Assembly (NCBI RefSeq): GCF_004519335.1
Contig: NZ_SOZD01000010.1
Location: forward strand, 1-64,000
From: Jiella endophytica
Lineage (GTDB): Bacteria; Pseudomonadota; Alphaproteobacteria; Rhizobiales; Rhizobiaceae
Direction: 5' to 3'
Length of the DNA: 64,000 nucleotides
Shown in pieces: positions 1 through 9,198 of the stretch. Position numbers and translations under genes: made by a program. Below the pieces are notes generated by a model. That model saw nothing but the letters and a program-made list of their open reading frames with translations. It searched no databases and was not told the origin of the DNA. Numbering within the stretch: position 1 is the first letter of the stretch; every line of letters begins with the position of its first letter.

Positions 1-1
1 G

Positions 2-802
2 ACCGTCGCGGCGCTCGGCGAGGTGACCGGCGGCGTCAACCGGACGGCCGACAATGCCGGCCAGGCCCGCAAGACGGCGGATTCGGCGAAGGTCAAGGCG
101 CAGAAGGGCGGCGAGATCGTTGCCGAGGCGGTCACCGCGATGAATGCCATCGAGGGTTCGTCCCAGCAGATCTCGCAGATCATCGGCGTCATCGACGAGA
201 TCGCCTTCCAGACCAACCTCCTGGCGCTGAATGCCGGCGTCGAGGCGGCACGCGCTGGCGAGGCCGGCAAGGGCTTCGCGGTGGTGGCGCAGGAGGTGCG
301 GGCACTCGCCCAGCGCTCGGCGGAAGCGGCCAAGGAGATCAAGGGCCTGATCACGGCGTCGTCCGAGCAGGTCGGCAGGGGTGTCGAGCTGGTCAGCGCG
401 TCCGGCAAGAGCCTCGATGAGATCCTCGCCGAGGTCGCCGGAATGGCGGAGATCGTCGCGGCGATCGCCGATTCGGCCCGCGAACAGGCGACCAGCCTTC
501 GCGAAGTCTCCGGTGCCGCCGATCAGATGGACAAGGTGACCCAGCAGAACGCCGCGATGGTGGAGGAATCCACTGCCGCCGCGCAGACGCTGCAGGCCGA
601 GACCGACGGCCTTGCCCAGGCGATCGCCCGCTTCACGGTGAAGGGCGCCAAGCCCGCTGCCGTGGCGCCGGCCCGCCCGGCGGCAGTGAAACCCGCCCAG
701 CCGAAGGCCGCCTCAAAGCCGGTTGCGCAGATGCGCAGCACCGGCACCGGCGGCGCCGCCAGGAAGCCGGCCGCCGAGGACCAGAGCTGGGAAGAGTTCT
801 GA
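2..802 (+). CDS. Methyl-accepting chemotaxis protein, C-terminal part
   Basis: The reading frame is open from the left edge, so the N-terminal sensor is outside the window. The visible part holds the cytoplasmic signalling hairpin, with the conserved tip ([20 protein letters not shown]) and flanking heptad helices that bind CheA/CheW. The tail is a flexible Ala/Pro/Lys-rich linker ending in WEEF. Such an acidic/aromatic C-terminal tail is a tether for the adaptation enzymes CheR/CheB in other chemoreceptors. The family is certain; the ligand is unknown. Confidence 0.95.
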   Translation, partial: TVAALGEVTGGVNRTADNAGQARKTADSAKVKAQKGGEIVAEAVTAMNAIEGSSQQISQIIGVIDEIAFQTNLLALNAGVEAARAGEAGKGFAVVAQEVRALAQRSAEAAKEIKGLITASSEQVGRGVELVSASGKSLDEILAEVAGMAEIVAAIADSAREQATSLREVSGAADQMDKVTQQNAAMVEESTAAAQTLQAETDGLAQAIARFTVKGAKPAAVAPARPAAVKPAQPKAASKPVAQMRSTGTGGAARKPAAEDQSWEEF

Positions 803-822
803 GCCTCCGGATCAGACCAGAA

Positions 823-862
823 AGCCGGCGGCGAGCGCATCTGCTCGCCGCCGGCTTTTTTT
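823..862 (+). terminator. Intrinsic terminator after the chemoreceptor
   Basis: A perfect 14-bp GC-rich inverted repeat (AGCCGGCGGCGAGC and its complement) with a 6-base loop is followed by a T run. It lies 20 bases after the chemoreceptor stop and before the convergent gene that ends at 916. It should terminate rightward transcription. Confidence 0.9.
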
Positions 863-915
863 GTGCGCCAAAGGCATCATGACCGGACCCGTCGATCGGG
901 CCCTTCGGATCGGCG

Positions 916-1836
916 TCAGTTCGTCGTCGAGGCGGTCGTCGCCGGAGCGTCGGCCGCGCCTGCCTCGGCCTTCTTCTCGCGGCCGTCGAGCATCACCCGG
1001 TTGACGGTGACCTTGTTCGCCTCGTCGCCCTTGCCGCGGACGATCGCATAGATCGTGTCGTCGGTGGAGCGATCCCAGGCGATGCCCTGGCCGCGGCTGC
1101 CGAGCGGCACGGTCGCCTTCCATTCCAGCACCGAGCCGAATTCCGGCAGCTGCATCACGTAGGCTTCAGGCTCGTCGTGGCCGCTGATGTAGAGATTGCC
1201 GTCGGGGCCCCAGGAACCGCCGGAATTCGACATGTCGTCGAAGGTCTCGACGATCGCCTCCGGGAAGGTCCAGGCCTCGACAGGCCGCCATTCCTCGTCG
1301 AAGCGGACGACCTGGGTGTTGTACTTGTTGCCATAGGCGAAGGGGCTCTTGCCGAACACCCGGTTGTAGTTGGCAAAGCCGGCATACCAGGCGCCGTCCG
1401 GTCCCTTGTCGACCCAGGTGAGCGAGCCGATCTGGATGCCGAAGGAATGGCTGTCGAGATGCTCCAGCGTATCGGCATCGAAGATCTCGAGGGACGAGGT
1501 CATCGGCCATTCGGGATAGTTCGAATGGGCGACATAGAGCTTGCCATCGACCACCGAGGCGCTGTCGAAATGCTTGACCGCGCCGCCCTTCGGCCGCTCG
1601 AAAGTCTTCACCAGCTTCTGGGTGGCCTTGTCGTATTTGGCGATGATGCGGTTGTCGATCGCGTAGAAGTATTTCGCGTCGACGCCGACGGCCTGGTTGG
1701 CCTCGGGGATGGTGTAGGTGGCGACGGTTTCCGACTGCATTTCGGCCGGCTTGCCGGCACTGTCTGCGGCGATCGCCGGCAGGACCGCAGAGGCGGCCAG
1801 AAGGGCCCCTGCGAGCGGGGAAAGAATTCGCTGCAT
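916..1836 (-). CDS. Secreted protein of probable beta-propeller fold, function unknown
   Basis: 306 aa. A signal peptide is clear (residues 1-23, cut after AIA). The mature chain has repeated segments of the type DGKLYVAHS, GPDGAWYAGF and GPDGNLYISG, as seen in NHL/SMP-30-like or quinoprotein-like beta-propellers. I do not recognise catalytic residues. A good ribosome binding site (GAGGAG, 6 bases upstream) fixes the start. The tail is low-complexity Ala/Thr. It stands alone, convergent with the chemoreceptor and divergent from the next gene. A periplasmic location is inferred. Confidence 0.75.
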   Translation of the reverse strand: MQRILSPLAGALLAASAVLPAIAADSAGKPAEMQSETVATYTIPEANQAVGVDAKYFYAIDNRIIAKYDKATQKLVKTFERPKGGAVKHFDSASVVDGKLYVAHSNYPEWPMTSSLEIFDADTLEHLDSHSFGIQIGSLTWVDKGPDGAWYAGFANYNRVFGKSPFAYGNKYNTQVVRFDEEWRPVEAWTFPEAIVETFDDMSNSGGSWGPDGNLYISGHDEPEAYVMQLPEFGSVLEWKATVPLGSRGQGIAWDRSTDDTIYAIVRGKGDEANKVTVNRVMLDGREKKAEAGAADAPATTASTTN

Positions 1837-2071
1837 GCTGATCTCCTCGATGAAGGCATGGCCGCGAACCGGCTGGCTGCCGGGCCGCCGTCATGGGCGC
1901 GTCTCGCGCGGCCGGGGCTGACCGGCGATTGCTAACCGTCGCTGATGATCGCCGGATGACAGGCGCTCCTGACGGCGGCCTTCGGGCCGCGTTCGCCATG
2001 CCCGTCGCAATGCCCTAGATGTTCGCCCTCGGGCGCGCCGAGACGAACCGGCGGCCGATGGGAGGAATTGA

Positions 2072-2836
2072 ATGCATCGTCTTGTGAGAACAGCCTTTCT
2101 GGCGACCGCCGCGATCGCGCTCGGCGCCGTGCCGGCGGCTGCGCAGTCGAAGGGCGCCGAAAAGTCCGGCGAGGAGCAGAACCTCGTGCTGCCGCCGGAT
2201 GCCGCGCCGAAGCCGATGTCGCCGGCCGAGACCGAGAGCCCCAGCAAGCCCGCGGCAGCCGGCGGCGAGGCCAGCGATGCCACGGAAAGCGGCGCGCCGC
2301 TCAGCGCCGCCCCTTCCGATGACAGCGGCAAGAGCGACGCTGACAAGAGCAGCACCGGCAAGAGCAGCACCGGCAAGAGCGAAACGGGCACGAGCGACGG
2401 TGCCGAGAGGCCGATGAAGCCCGATGAGAGCTCTGCCAACAATCCGGTCGGTGCGGACGGCCAGCCCCGCAACGCCGTCGGCGACAAGTTCCAGATGCCG
2501 CATCTCACCAAGGAGAATCAGGTGGCGATGATCACCGATCTCTGCGGCATCCAGATCCGCGGCATGTCCCATGGCGCCTGCAGCTGCCTCGCCGACAAGG
2601 CGATGGACGAGCTGTCGCCCAGCCAGCGGGACTATCTGATCGCCAGCGTCGTCGCGCCGCCGACCGCCGACCAGCTTCTGAAGAAGGGGACGGTGACCAA
2701 GGACGACCAGATGACCATCATCACCTTCCTCAATGCCACCTCCGATGCCTGCCGAGCGGACGCCGGGGCTTCCGGTCAGGAGGGTGACGGCCAGATGGAG
2801 AACGGCAAGCCGGGCCAGGAGGGCGGCGACAAATGA
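2072..2836 (+). CDS. Secreted low-complexity protein with a small Cys-containing C-terminal domain
   Basis: 254 aa. The start is supported by GGGAGGAATTG just upstream and by a signal peptide ending AAAQS. Residues 30-130 are a disordered Ser/Lys/Asp/Gly stretch with short repeats of the type STGKS. The C-terminal 110 residues look folded: a Cys at LCGI, then GACSCLAD and DACRA, so up to two disulfides are possible. I recognise no family. It ends 49 bases before the App1-like gene and may be co-transcribed with it. Confidence 0.65.
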   Translation: MHRLVRTAFLATAAIALGAVPAAAQSKGAEKSGEEQNLVLPPDAAPKPMSPAETESPSKPAAAGGEASDATESGAPLSAAPSDDSGKSDADKSSTGKSSTGKSETGTSDGAERPMKPDESSANNPVGADGQPRNAVGDKFQMPHLTKENQVAMITDLCGIQIRGMSHGACSCLADKAMDELSPSQRDYLIASVVAPPTADQLLKKGTVTKDDQMTIITFLNATSDACRADAGASGQEGDGQMENGKPGQEGGDK

Positions 2837-2885
2837 CGGCGGCGCTCACCCCGGCAAAACCGGAACCTCTGGGCCTGGTGGGCCG

Positions 2886-4007
2886 ATGATGCTGAGGCGC
2901 GGCCTGCACCTTGCCGAGGAGGCCTGGGACAGCCTGCGTCTGTCGTTCAAGCGGCGCACCGGCCTGCTCGGCAAGCCGGTGCTCGTTCCCTATCGCGGCC
3001 TGGTGGCGCCGGGCGGGGTGTGGGTGCGCGGCCGGGTCCTGGAAGACCAGGGCGTGACCACCGCGCCCCATTCGGAATCGACCCTCACCAATGTCTGGCT
3101 GACACTGAAACGCTACGAGACCGACGAGATCGGCGGGGCGCGCATCGCCTGGCGGGCGCTCGGAAAGAGCGGCGAGCTGGTTACCGACGGGGAAGGCTAT
3201 TTCGACGCCGTGCTGCCGGTCGAGCCGGCGGACGATGCCGCCCCCTGGTTCCGGGTCGAGCTCGAACTCCTCTCGGCGCCGGTCCACGAGGTCGCGCCGC
3301 TCGCCGCGGAACTCAAGGTCCGCACCGTCTCGCATCAGGCCCGTTTCGGCGTCATCTCCGACATCGACGACACCATCGTGAAGACCGGGGCGACGAATTT
3401 CGTCAAGCACTGGCGCACCGTCGTTGCCAATTCGGCGAAGAGCCGGACCGCCTTTCCCGGCGTCTCGCATCTCTACCGGGCCTTCGCCAGGGACACGGCC
3501 GGCCCGGAGACCAATCCGGTCTTCTACGTCTCCTCCAGCCCGTGGAACCTCTACGACCTCTTCGAGAGCTTCCTTGCGCTTCGCGAGATCCCGCTCGGGC
3601 CGATGCTGCTGAAGGACTTCGGCCTCGACGGCGACAAATGGCTGACCGGCGGCCATGACGATCACAAGCTTACGATGATCGCGCGGATCATGGAGGGCTA
3701 TCCGCGGCTCTCCTTCGTGCTGATCGGCGATTCCGGGCAAAGGGACGCGGCGATCTACGCCGAGGCGGCGCGCCGGCATCCGGGCCGGGTGCTCGCCGTC
3801 CATATCCGCGACGTCACCGACGGGATCTTCGCCGAGGACGCAAAGGCCGGGCTCGATGCCCTCGAGGCGCTGGGCATCCCGGTGACCAGGGGCGAGACGC
3901 TGCGCGAGGCGGCGGCGAGCGCGGAAGCGATGGGGCTGATCGACGCGGCGGACGGCGAATCGGTTCGCCGGGCGATCGCCGACAGGGAGCGCGAGGACGG
4001 CGTTTAG
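2886..4007 (+). CDS. App1-type phosphatidate phosphatase (DUF2183 family)
   Basis: 373 aa. The haloacid-dehalogenase-like catalytic motif DxDxT is present as SDIDDTIVKTGA, followed by the family segments FYVSSSPWNLYDLF and FVLIGDSGQRD. In yeast App1 this domain dephosphorylates phosphatidic acid; the bacterial substrate is not established. The start (ATG ATG pair) is chosen where homology-like sequence begins; upstream in-frame sequence is low-complexity and overlaps the previous gene. The ribosome binding site is weak, so either ATG (2886 or 2889) is possible. Confidence 0.85.
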   Translation: MMLRRGLHLAEEAWDSLRLSFKRRTGLLGKPVLVPYRGLVAPGGVWVRGRVLEDQGVTTAPHSESTLTNVWLTLKRYETDEIGGARIAWRALGKSGELVTDGEGYFDAVLPVEPADDAAPWFRVELELLSAPVHEVAPLAAELKVRTVSHQARFGVISDIDDTIVKTGATNFVKHWRTVVANSAKSRTAFPGVSHLYRAFARDTAGPETNPVFYVSSSPWNLYDLFESFLALREIPLGPMLLKDFGLDGDKWLTGGHDDHKLTMIARIMEGYPRLSFVLIGDSGQRDAAIYAEAARRHPGRVLAVHIRDVTDGIFAEDAKAGLDALEALGIPVTRGETLREAAASAEAMGLIDAADGESVRRAIADREREDGV

Positions 4008-4160
4008 GCCTCTCGGCGCGGCAAAGAATCGCCCTGCGACGATTTCCCCGTCCGCTTCAATCGATTGGTAGCCTTGGCAGGGGGAAAACGGGCCTTCCGT
4101 TTTGCACCGCAAACACTATGGTGCGAACGATTCCAATCAGGCACCGATGGAAAGAAGACG

Positions 4161-4940
4161 ATGGTCGAACTCGCGCTTCCGAAAAACTCGAGGATCACCC
4201 AGGGCAAGGTCTGGGACAAGCCGGAGGGCGCCAAATCGGTCCGCGAGTTCCGGATCTATCGCTGGTCGCCGGACGACGGCAAGAACCCGCGGATGGACAC
4301 CTTCTATGTCGACACGTCGGATTGCGGACCGATGGTGCTCGACGCCCTCCTGTGGATCAAGAACAAGGTCGATTCGACCCTGACGCTGCGCCGCTCCTGC
4401 CGCGAGGGGATCTGCGGCTCCTGTGCCATGAACATCGACGGCTCCAACACGCTCGCCTGCACCAAGGGCATGGACGAGATCGAGGGCGAGGTGTCGATCT
4501 ATCCGTTGCCGCACATGCCGGTCATCAAGGATCTGGTGCCCGACCTCACGGTGCCCTATGCGCAGCTCCGCTCGATCGAGCCGTGGCTGAAGACCGAATC
4601 GCCCGAGCCGGAAAAGGAATGGCGCCAGAGCCACGACGACCGCGAGAAGCTCGACGGCCTCTACGAATGCATCCTCTGCTTCTGCTGCCAGACCTCGTGC
4701 CCGTCATACTGGTGGAACGGCGAGCGCTATCTCGGCCCGGCGGTGCTCCTGCAGGCCTATCGCTGGCTGATCGACTCCCGCGACGAGGCTACCGGCGACC
4801 GGCTCGACGCGCTGGAGGATCCGTTCAAGCTCTATCGCTGCCACACGATCATGAACTGTACCCAGGCCTGTCCGAAGGGGCTGAACCCCGCCAAGGCGAT
4901 CGCCGAGATCAAGAAGATGATGGTCGAGCGGCGGGTGTGA
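4161..4940 (+). CDS. sdhB: Succinate dehydrogenase iron-sulfur subunit
   Basis: 259 aa, normal length. It is the electron-transfer subunit of complex II, between the SdhA flavin and quinone. Plant-type [2Fe-2S] ligands C80, C85, C88 and C100 are present. They are followed by the bacterial-ferredoxin-type clusters in [12 protein letters not shown] and [14 protein letters not shown], giving [4Fe-4S] and [3Fe-4S]. The start is placed at MVELALPK after AAAGAAGA. sdhC, sdhD and sdhA are not adjacent, although in most relatives the four genes form one operon. The last 30 codons are repeated just downstream. Confidence 0.97.
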   Translation: MVELALPKNSRITQGKVWDKPEGAKSVREFRIYRWSPDDGKNPRMDTFYVDTSDCGPMVLDALLWIKNKVDSTLTLRRSCREGICGSCAMNIDGSNTLACTKGMDEIEGEVSIYPLPHMPVIKDLVPDLTVPYAQLRSIEPWLKTESPEPEKEWRQSHDDREKLDGLYECILCFCCQTSCPSYWWNGERYLGPAVLLQAYRWLIDSRDEATGDRLDALEDPFKLYRCHTIMNCTQACPKGLNPAKAIAEIKKMMVERRV

Positions 4941-5194
4941 CCGCCCGGGATTCATGATCGTTCGTCCGTCTGGCCGTCCTCGGGGCTTTGCCCCTGCGGT
5001 CGGCCGGGCATGAACTGCACGCAAGGCCTGCCCGAAGGGGCTGAACCCCGCCAAGGCGATCGCCGAGATCAAGAAGATGATGGTCGAGCGGCGGGTTTGA
5101 CCGCCCGGAATTCATGATCGTTCGTCCGTCTGGCCGTCCTCGGGGCTTCGCCTCTGCGGTCGGCCGGGCAGGAACTGCACGCAAAGCCTGCCCC
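4851..5194. repeat. Tandem duplication of the sdhB 3' end (2.16 copies of ~160 bp)
   Basis: Unit 1 (4851-5009) contains the last 30 codons of sdhB, its stop and 69 bases of downstream sequence. Unit 2 (5010-5169) repeats this with a few substitutions and one inserted base, so it is out of frame at its left end, but it still encodes the SdhB C-terminus up to a TGA at 5098. A third copy is cut at about 25 bases (5170-5194). Each unit also holds a short hairpin (CGGGGC-ttt-GCCCC type). The near-identity suggests a recent event. Confidence 0.95.
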
Positions 5195-5200
5195 GACACC

Positions 5201-6604
5201 TCACTCCGCCGAGAGCCGCCTCAGCGCCGCCATCGACGGCAGGAACATCACCGCCACCCCCTTGTAGCGGATGAACGGCCGCAGCGTGATCGACACGGCG
5301 GCCCCATCGGCGGTTTCCGTCACCACCGAGTCCGGCGCGCGGTTCGACCCGCCGGGAAGCCGGCTGCCGGTCAGCCTGTCTTGCCCGGCCCGGCCGGGCT
5401 TCTTTCGATCGAAGACGTCGCTGAAGTCGGTCTGCTGCATCCATCGCAGGATGCTGTAGAGCTGCTCGTTGATCCGAGCGCAGAAGAACAGGCCGAAGAG
5501 GCCGCGGTCCCTGCCGTCGTCCTTACGCCCGGCGAGCGCCTCGCCATAGGAGAAGCCGCGGCGGATCAGCCGCGGCGCGCTCTTTGGAAAGCGCACGTGA
5601 TTGCCGAAGCTCAATGGCTGGTCGCGGCAATAGGCGATGCGGATATGGGAATCGAGCGGGCATCGTGCTCCAGCCTCGTCGTCGCCATAGCCGAAACCGT
5701 CGTCGAGATCCGGCGCCTCGGGCGGCCTGTCCGGATGGCGGACGAGCGGCGAGCCGTCGCGCCAGCGGCCCATCAGCCGTGCCGCCAGCCATTCGCGCGC
5801 ATCGACGCCGGGAACCGCCGGCGCGAGACGGGGCCCATACTCGTCGAGAAACGCCTCGAAGGCCGCGACGTCCTGGCGGATCCAGGTGAGGCAGGCGAAG
5901 GACCCGTCGGTGGCAAAGTCGCGCCACGGCCCCGGCGGGTGCGGCGTCGTCGGATAGTCCTGCGTGCCATGGCCGAGCAGGAATTCGCGAAGGTCGGCCG
6001 CCCCCGCCCGGCCGCTGTCCTGCCAGTCGACATTCGGCGAGGTGATGCCGTCGCGATAGCCGAAATGCAGCCGGCCGCCGGCGGGCATGTAGCCGGACAT
6101 CGCCCGGTCGGCAAAATCCGGCAGCTGAAGTTCGTAAAGACCGGCGGCCGCCGCTTCGCCGCGCAACTCGGCGAGGATGGCGCGCCGGGCCGCCTCGTCG
6201 TCGGCGGCGACATAGACCGCCAGATCGATGTCCGCAGTCCTGAAGCCGGCCCACCAGCCTGCCGGGTCGCTCGGGCCGGTGAAACCGAGCTGATCGGCCA
6301 TTGCGAGGGAGTCCGGCGCCTGTTTCGGGTCGGTGAAGAAACGCTCGAACTGCGCGGCGCCGACCGCCGGATCGAGATCGGCCGACCCGTCCGTCAGGGT
6401 CGCGACGGCCCGCCAACTCAGACAGAGATTGATGACGGGAACGCCCGGAAGCTCCGCCTCATCGCCGGTCGAGACGCGGGGAATGAGCTTGCGCAGGAAA
6501 CCGCGCGCCGGGGCGGCTTCGCCGAGCCGGAACAGCAACACGGCATAGAGCGGCTTTCGCACGCTGCGCGTCAGCAACGCCTGCAGATTGGAGAGCTCCA
6601 CCAT
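5201..6604 (-). CDS. DyP-type heme peroxidase
   Basis: 467 aa. DyP peroxidases oxidise dyes, phenolics or metals with H2O2. Visible signatures: GYRDGITSPNV, matching the GxxDG motif with the distal Asp, and CPLDSHIRIAY followed by APRLIRRGFSYG, which carry the proximal His and the conserved Arg. No signal peptide is seen. The ATG at 6604 is chosen because it follows AAGGACGAGG; the frame is open to 6733. The neighbour upstream on the same strand (6769-7224) is probably co-transcribed. Confidence 0.88.
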   Translation of the reverse strand: MVELSNLQALLTRSVRKPLYAVLLFRLGEAAPARGFLRKLIPRVSTGDEAELPGVPVINLCLSWRAVATLTDGSADLDPAVGAAQFERFFTDPKQAPDSLAMADQLGFTGPSDPAGWWAGFRTADIDLAVYVAADDEAARRAILAELRGEAAAAGLYELQLPDFADRAMSGYMPAGGRLHFGYRDGITSPNVDWQDSGRAGAADLREFLLGHGTQDYPTTPHPPGPWRDFATDGSFACLTWIRQDVAAFEAFLDEYGPRLAPAVPGVDAREWLAARLMGRWRDGSPLVRHPDRPPEAPDLDDGFGYGDDEAGARCPLDSHIRIAYCRDQPLSFGNHVRFPKSAPRLIRRGFSYGEALAGRKDDGRDRGLFGLFFCARINEQLYSILRWMQQTDFSDVFDRKKPGRAGQDRLTGSRLPGGSNRAPDSVVTETADGAAVSITLRPFIRYKGVAVMFLPSMAALRRLSAE

Positions 6605-6768
6605 CGGCCTCGTCCTTGTCGGGAAGCGTTCGGGAAGGGCGGGAGGCTGCACGGCGTGCGATCGGTCGATGCAAGGCCCCGCGGCCACGCGAGCGCCTGG
6701 CGCCACGATGGAAACCGTGCCGCTCCCCGTCATTGCCTCAGTCTTCTGGCGTGCCGCGGGCCGTCGCT

Positions 6769-7224
6769 TTACTCGCCCAGCGCTTCCAGCACCGTCTTCA
6801 CGTCAAGCCCGTCATAGGCCGAGAACAGCCAGCCCGCCGGGCCGCCGTCGAACTCGGTCGAGCCGCTGGTGGAGGTGCCGAGGGAGCGCAGATTGTGGTT
6901 CTTGGAATATTCCCAGAACGCCGCCGTGTCGCTGACGTCCGGCGCGCCCTCCGCAAGTTCGAAGATGGCGGCGAAGATCGGCGTCAGCTCGCGGCGGAAG
7001 AACTCGGTATATTCCTGGTGAGGACCCTCATATTCGGTGATAACCTGGATGTATTTGTTGTCGATCACCACCACGCGGGCGAAGTGAACAATCCGCGACT
7101 TCTTCAGCGCCTCGGCGATCTTCGGCTGGACGTGGTCGGAAAAATTGGCTGCGAGGGCCGCCAGTCGGGCCTGGCTCTCGGCGTCCTGCTTCAGCGGCAG
7201 GGTCATGTTCAAGGCATGCGTCAT
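6769..7224 (-). CDS. Conserved small protein next to the DyP peroxidase, function unknown
   Basis: 151 aa, soluble, no signal peptide. The start is well supported by GGGAGG 7 bases upstream. It contains a ferredoxin-like-looking core (IVHFARVVVIDNKYIQVITEYEG, then FFRRELTPIFAAIFELAEG), a shape also found in DyP and chlorite dismutase half-domains. Relationship to the DyP fold is only my inference. It precedes the peroxidase by 164 bases on the same strand, which suggests a shared role, for example as a partner subunit. Confidence 0.65.
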   Translation of the reverse strand: MTHALNMTLPLKQDAESQARLAALAANFSDHVQPKIAEALKKSRIVHFARVVVIDNKYIQVITEYEGPHQEYTEFFRRELTPIFAAIFELAEGAPDVSDTAAFWEYSKNHNLRSLGTSTSGSTEFDGGPAGWLFSAYDGLDVKTVLEALGE

Positions 7225-7464
7225 TCGTGCCTCCCGTCACATTGGAAGCCGAGGATAGCGGTAAAAGGACTTCGGTAAAAGCGGAATATGCCGTTGCGGA
7301 AAGTATATCGACTATGAAAATTCGTTGCCGATGCTTCGGTTCGACTTTGAAACCTTGTCATGCAGCCGACATCGATCGCGCGTTTCATCCGGCAAGCAGG
7401 GAAACAAGCCTCTCATGCCAAAATGCCGATTGACAGCCATGGCTGAAGCGTGTGGCTTCTACCC

Positions 7465-8244
7465 ATGACGCAAGACGAGCGCATGGCCCCGACGAGCCGC
7501 GACGAGAACCAGAAGCGGCTCGACATTCACAATTCGTCGATCCCGGTCATCTGTCGCTCTTGCGAGGCGCGGCACCGGGGGATCTGCGGTGCGCTGACCT
7601 CCGAGCAGCTCACCCAGGTCAGCCGCCACACGACACGCCAGCAGGTGGCGGCGAACAGCGAGTTCGTTTCCACCGGCGACGACGTCAAGCACTATTCGAA
7701 CGTCCTTGCCGGTGTGGTGAAGCTCACCCGGCTGATGGCCGACGGCCGCCAGCAGATCGTCGGGCTGCAGTTCGCGCCGGACTTCATCGGCCGGCCATTC
7801 CGCGACACCAGCGAGGTCTCGGCCGAGGCCGCGACGAATGTGAAGCTCTGCAGCTTCCCGAAGTCGGTGATGGACGAGATGATCGCTAAGTCGCCGGATC
7901 TCGAGCGGCGTCTCTACAAGCAGGCTCTCGACCAGCTCGACGATGCCCGCGAATGGATCCTGGCGCTCGGCCGCAAGAGCGCGGCGGAGAAGGTGGCGAG
8001 CTTCCTCCTGATGATCGCCGAAAACGTCGATCCCGAAAAGCTCGATCGCGATGCGCCGATCTGCTTCGAACTGCCGCTGAAGCGGGCCGACATCGCCGAC
8101 TTCCTCGGTCTCACCATCGAAACGGTGAGCCGGCAAATCACCAGCCTGCGCAAGGCGGGCATCATCGTCGTCGAGCATAACCGGACGGTCACCGTGCCGG
8201 ACCTCGAGCGCCTCAGGGCGCACGGCGAAATGGACACCGGCTAG
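7465..8244 (+). CDS. Fnr/FnrN-type oxygen-responsive transcriptional regulator
   Basis: 259 aa, Crp/Fnr family. An N-terminal Cys cluster (CRSCEARHRGIC) plus a later Cys in KLCSFPKS match the four ligands of an oxygen-labile [4Fe-4S] cluster in Fnr/FnrN/FnrL. A cyclic-nucleotide-like beta-roll is followed by a long dimer helix and a winged HTH (RADIADFLGLTIETVSRQITSLRKAGII, residues near 205-235). Starts at GTG 7450, ATG 7465 and ATG 7483 are all possible; 7465 is a compromise. I saw no clear Fnr box in its own upstream region. Confidence 0.88.
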   Translation: MTQDERMAPTSRDENQKRLDIHNSSIPVICRSCEARHRGICGALTSEQLTQVSRHTTRQQVAANSEFVSTGDDVKHYSNVLAGVVKLTRLMADGRQQIVGLQFAPDFIGRPFRDTSEVSAEAATNVKLCSFPKSVMDEMIAKSPDLERRLYKQALDQLDDAREWILALGRKSAAEKVASFLLMIAENVDPEKLDRDAPICFELPLKRADIADFLGLTIETVSRQITSLRKAGIIVVEHNRTVTVPDLERLRAHGEMDTG

Positions 8245-8486
8245 GCGTTTTCGCATGTCGCTGCGTCGATGGGTGACCGGGAACTGCAAACCCGCCATTC
8301 GTCCTTTGCGACAGGTCCCCCGGTCCGGCCCCGCCCTCGGGCGCCACGCGATCCTGCTTTCCTGCACCTTCGGCTCATCGCGCGGCTGTGATCGTCGGCG
8401 CCCGCTTCCATGGGCGTTTGGTGTGGCGGCGGTGCCGTGCCGGTGTTATGGCTGGTTCCTTACGTAACGTCATTCAGGAATCGATC

Positions 8487-8816
8487 ATGACCGGGAAGAT
8501 GCTCGCATGCGCCATGGTATTTGCCATGGGCCTGACAGCCACCGCCACCACTGCCGAGGCCTCGGGCTGCGGCTGGTATGCGATCGGCGGCGCCTTCAAG
8601 AGCCGCAACTCCGCCTATAACCAGGCGGGCAATCTCGACGCTTCGGTCTACGATCTCGACGATTCCGACAGCCCCAACGCCGGCAAAGGATTCTACGTCG
8701 TCGCGCTCGGCCCGGTGCGAAAGAGCCAGGCGAACCGGTATCGCCAGGAGTTCCGGCAGAACGGCGTTTCCAGTGCCTATGTGAAGAAGATGTGCTTCTA
8801 CGGCCCGCGGCTATAG
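8487..8816 (+). CDS. Small secreted protein with a SPOR-like segment
   Basis: 109 aa. Signal peptide at residues 1-25 (cut after AEA), supported by AGGAA upstream. The mature 84 residues read like a compact domain: GKGFYVVALGPVRKSQANRY, then FRQNGVSSAYVKKMCFYGPR. This resembles the alternation in SPOR-type peptidoglycan-binding repeats and has two Cys that could pair. The resemblance is weak. No operon partner: the Fnr-type gene ends 242 bases earlier. Confidence 0.65.
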   Translation: MTGKMLACAMVFAMGLTATATTAEASGCGWYAIGGAFKSRNSAYNQAGNLDASVYDLDDSDSPNAGKGFYVVALGPVRKSQANRYRQEFRQNGVSSAYVKKMCFYGPRL

Positions 8817-8839
8817 GCGGTTTGCGGCGCGGACGCCGG

Positions 8840-8867
8840 CGCCCCGCGTGGCGGGGCGGCCATTTTT
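8840..8867 (+). terminator. Intrinsic terminator
   Basis: An 8-bp perfect stem (CGCCCCGC/GCGGGGCG) with a GTG loop is followed at once by GGCCATTTTT. It sits 24 bases after the small secreted gene and before the convergent toxin gene. Confidence 0.8.
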
Positions 8868-8907
8868 GTCGGACGGCTCCGGCAGGGGGTCTTCAACGCC
8901 CCCTAAC

Positions 8908-9198
8908 TCAGCTCGGGAAACCCTCCGGCCATTCGCGCGCGCCATGTATGACTGCCAGGATTTCTGCGGCTTCGCGCTGCCGATAGACAACGATGTAGGG
9001 AGATGCGGAAATCACCAGTTCGCGTGTGCTGGTAACGCGCCCCGGCCGGCCAATCGACGGATTCTTGCCGAGAAGCGTTGTCGTCCGCTCGATGATCCTT
9101 GCCGTCAGGCGGAAGGCGGCGACAGGGTTGGTCTGGGCGATGAAATCCTGGATCTGGTCGAGATCGGCAAGGGCCGGACGCGTCCAGAGTACCGGCAT
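8908..9198 (-). CDS. RelE/ParE-superfamily toxin
   Basis: 96 aa. It has the family order: N-terminal beta strand (PVLWTRPALADLDQI), an amphipathic helix pair (RLTARIIERTTTLL), then GRPGRVTSTRELVISASPYIVVYRQ and a final strand (EILAVIHGAREWP). ParE members poison DNA gyrase and RelE members cut mRNA; residues visible here favour ParE but do not prove it. The start codon overlaps the antitoxin stop (TGATG), so the pair is translationally coupled. Confidence 0.88.
   Translation of the reverse strand: MPVLWTRPALADLDQIQDFIAQTNPVAAFRLTARIIERTTTLLGKNPSIGRPGRVTSTRELVISASPYIVVYRQREAAEILAVIHGAREWPEGFPS

Noticed and set aside
4110-4140. GCACC...GGTGC dyad before sdhB as a regulator site
   Set aside because: Arms are short with an 11-base loop, and no known consensus fits.
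5114-6817. 567-codon plus-strand frame over the DyP gene
   Set aside because: It starts inside the duplicated sdhB trailer and runs antisense to the peroxidase; no recognisable domain.
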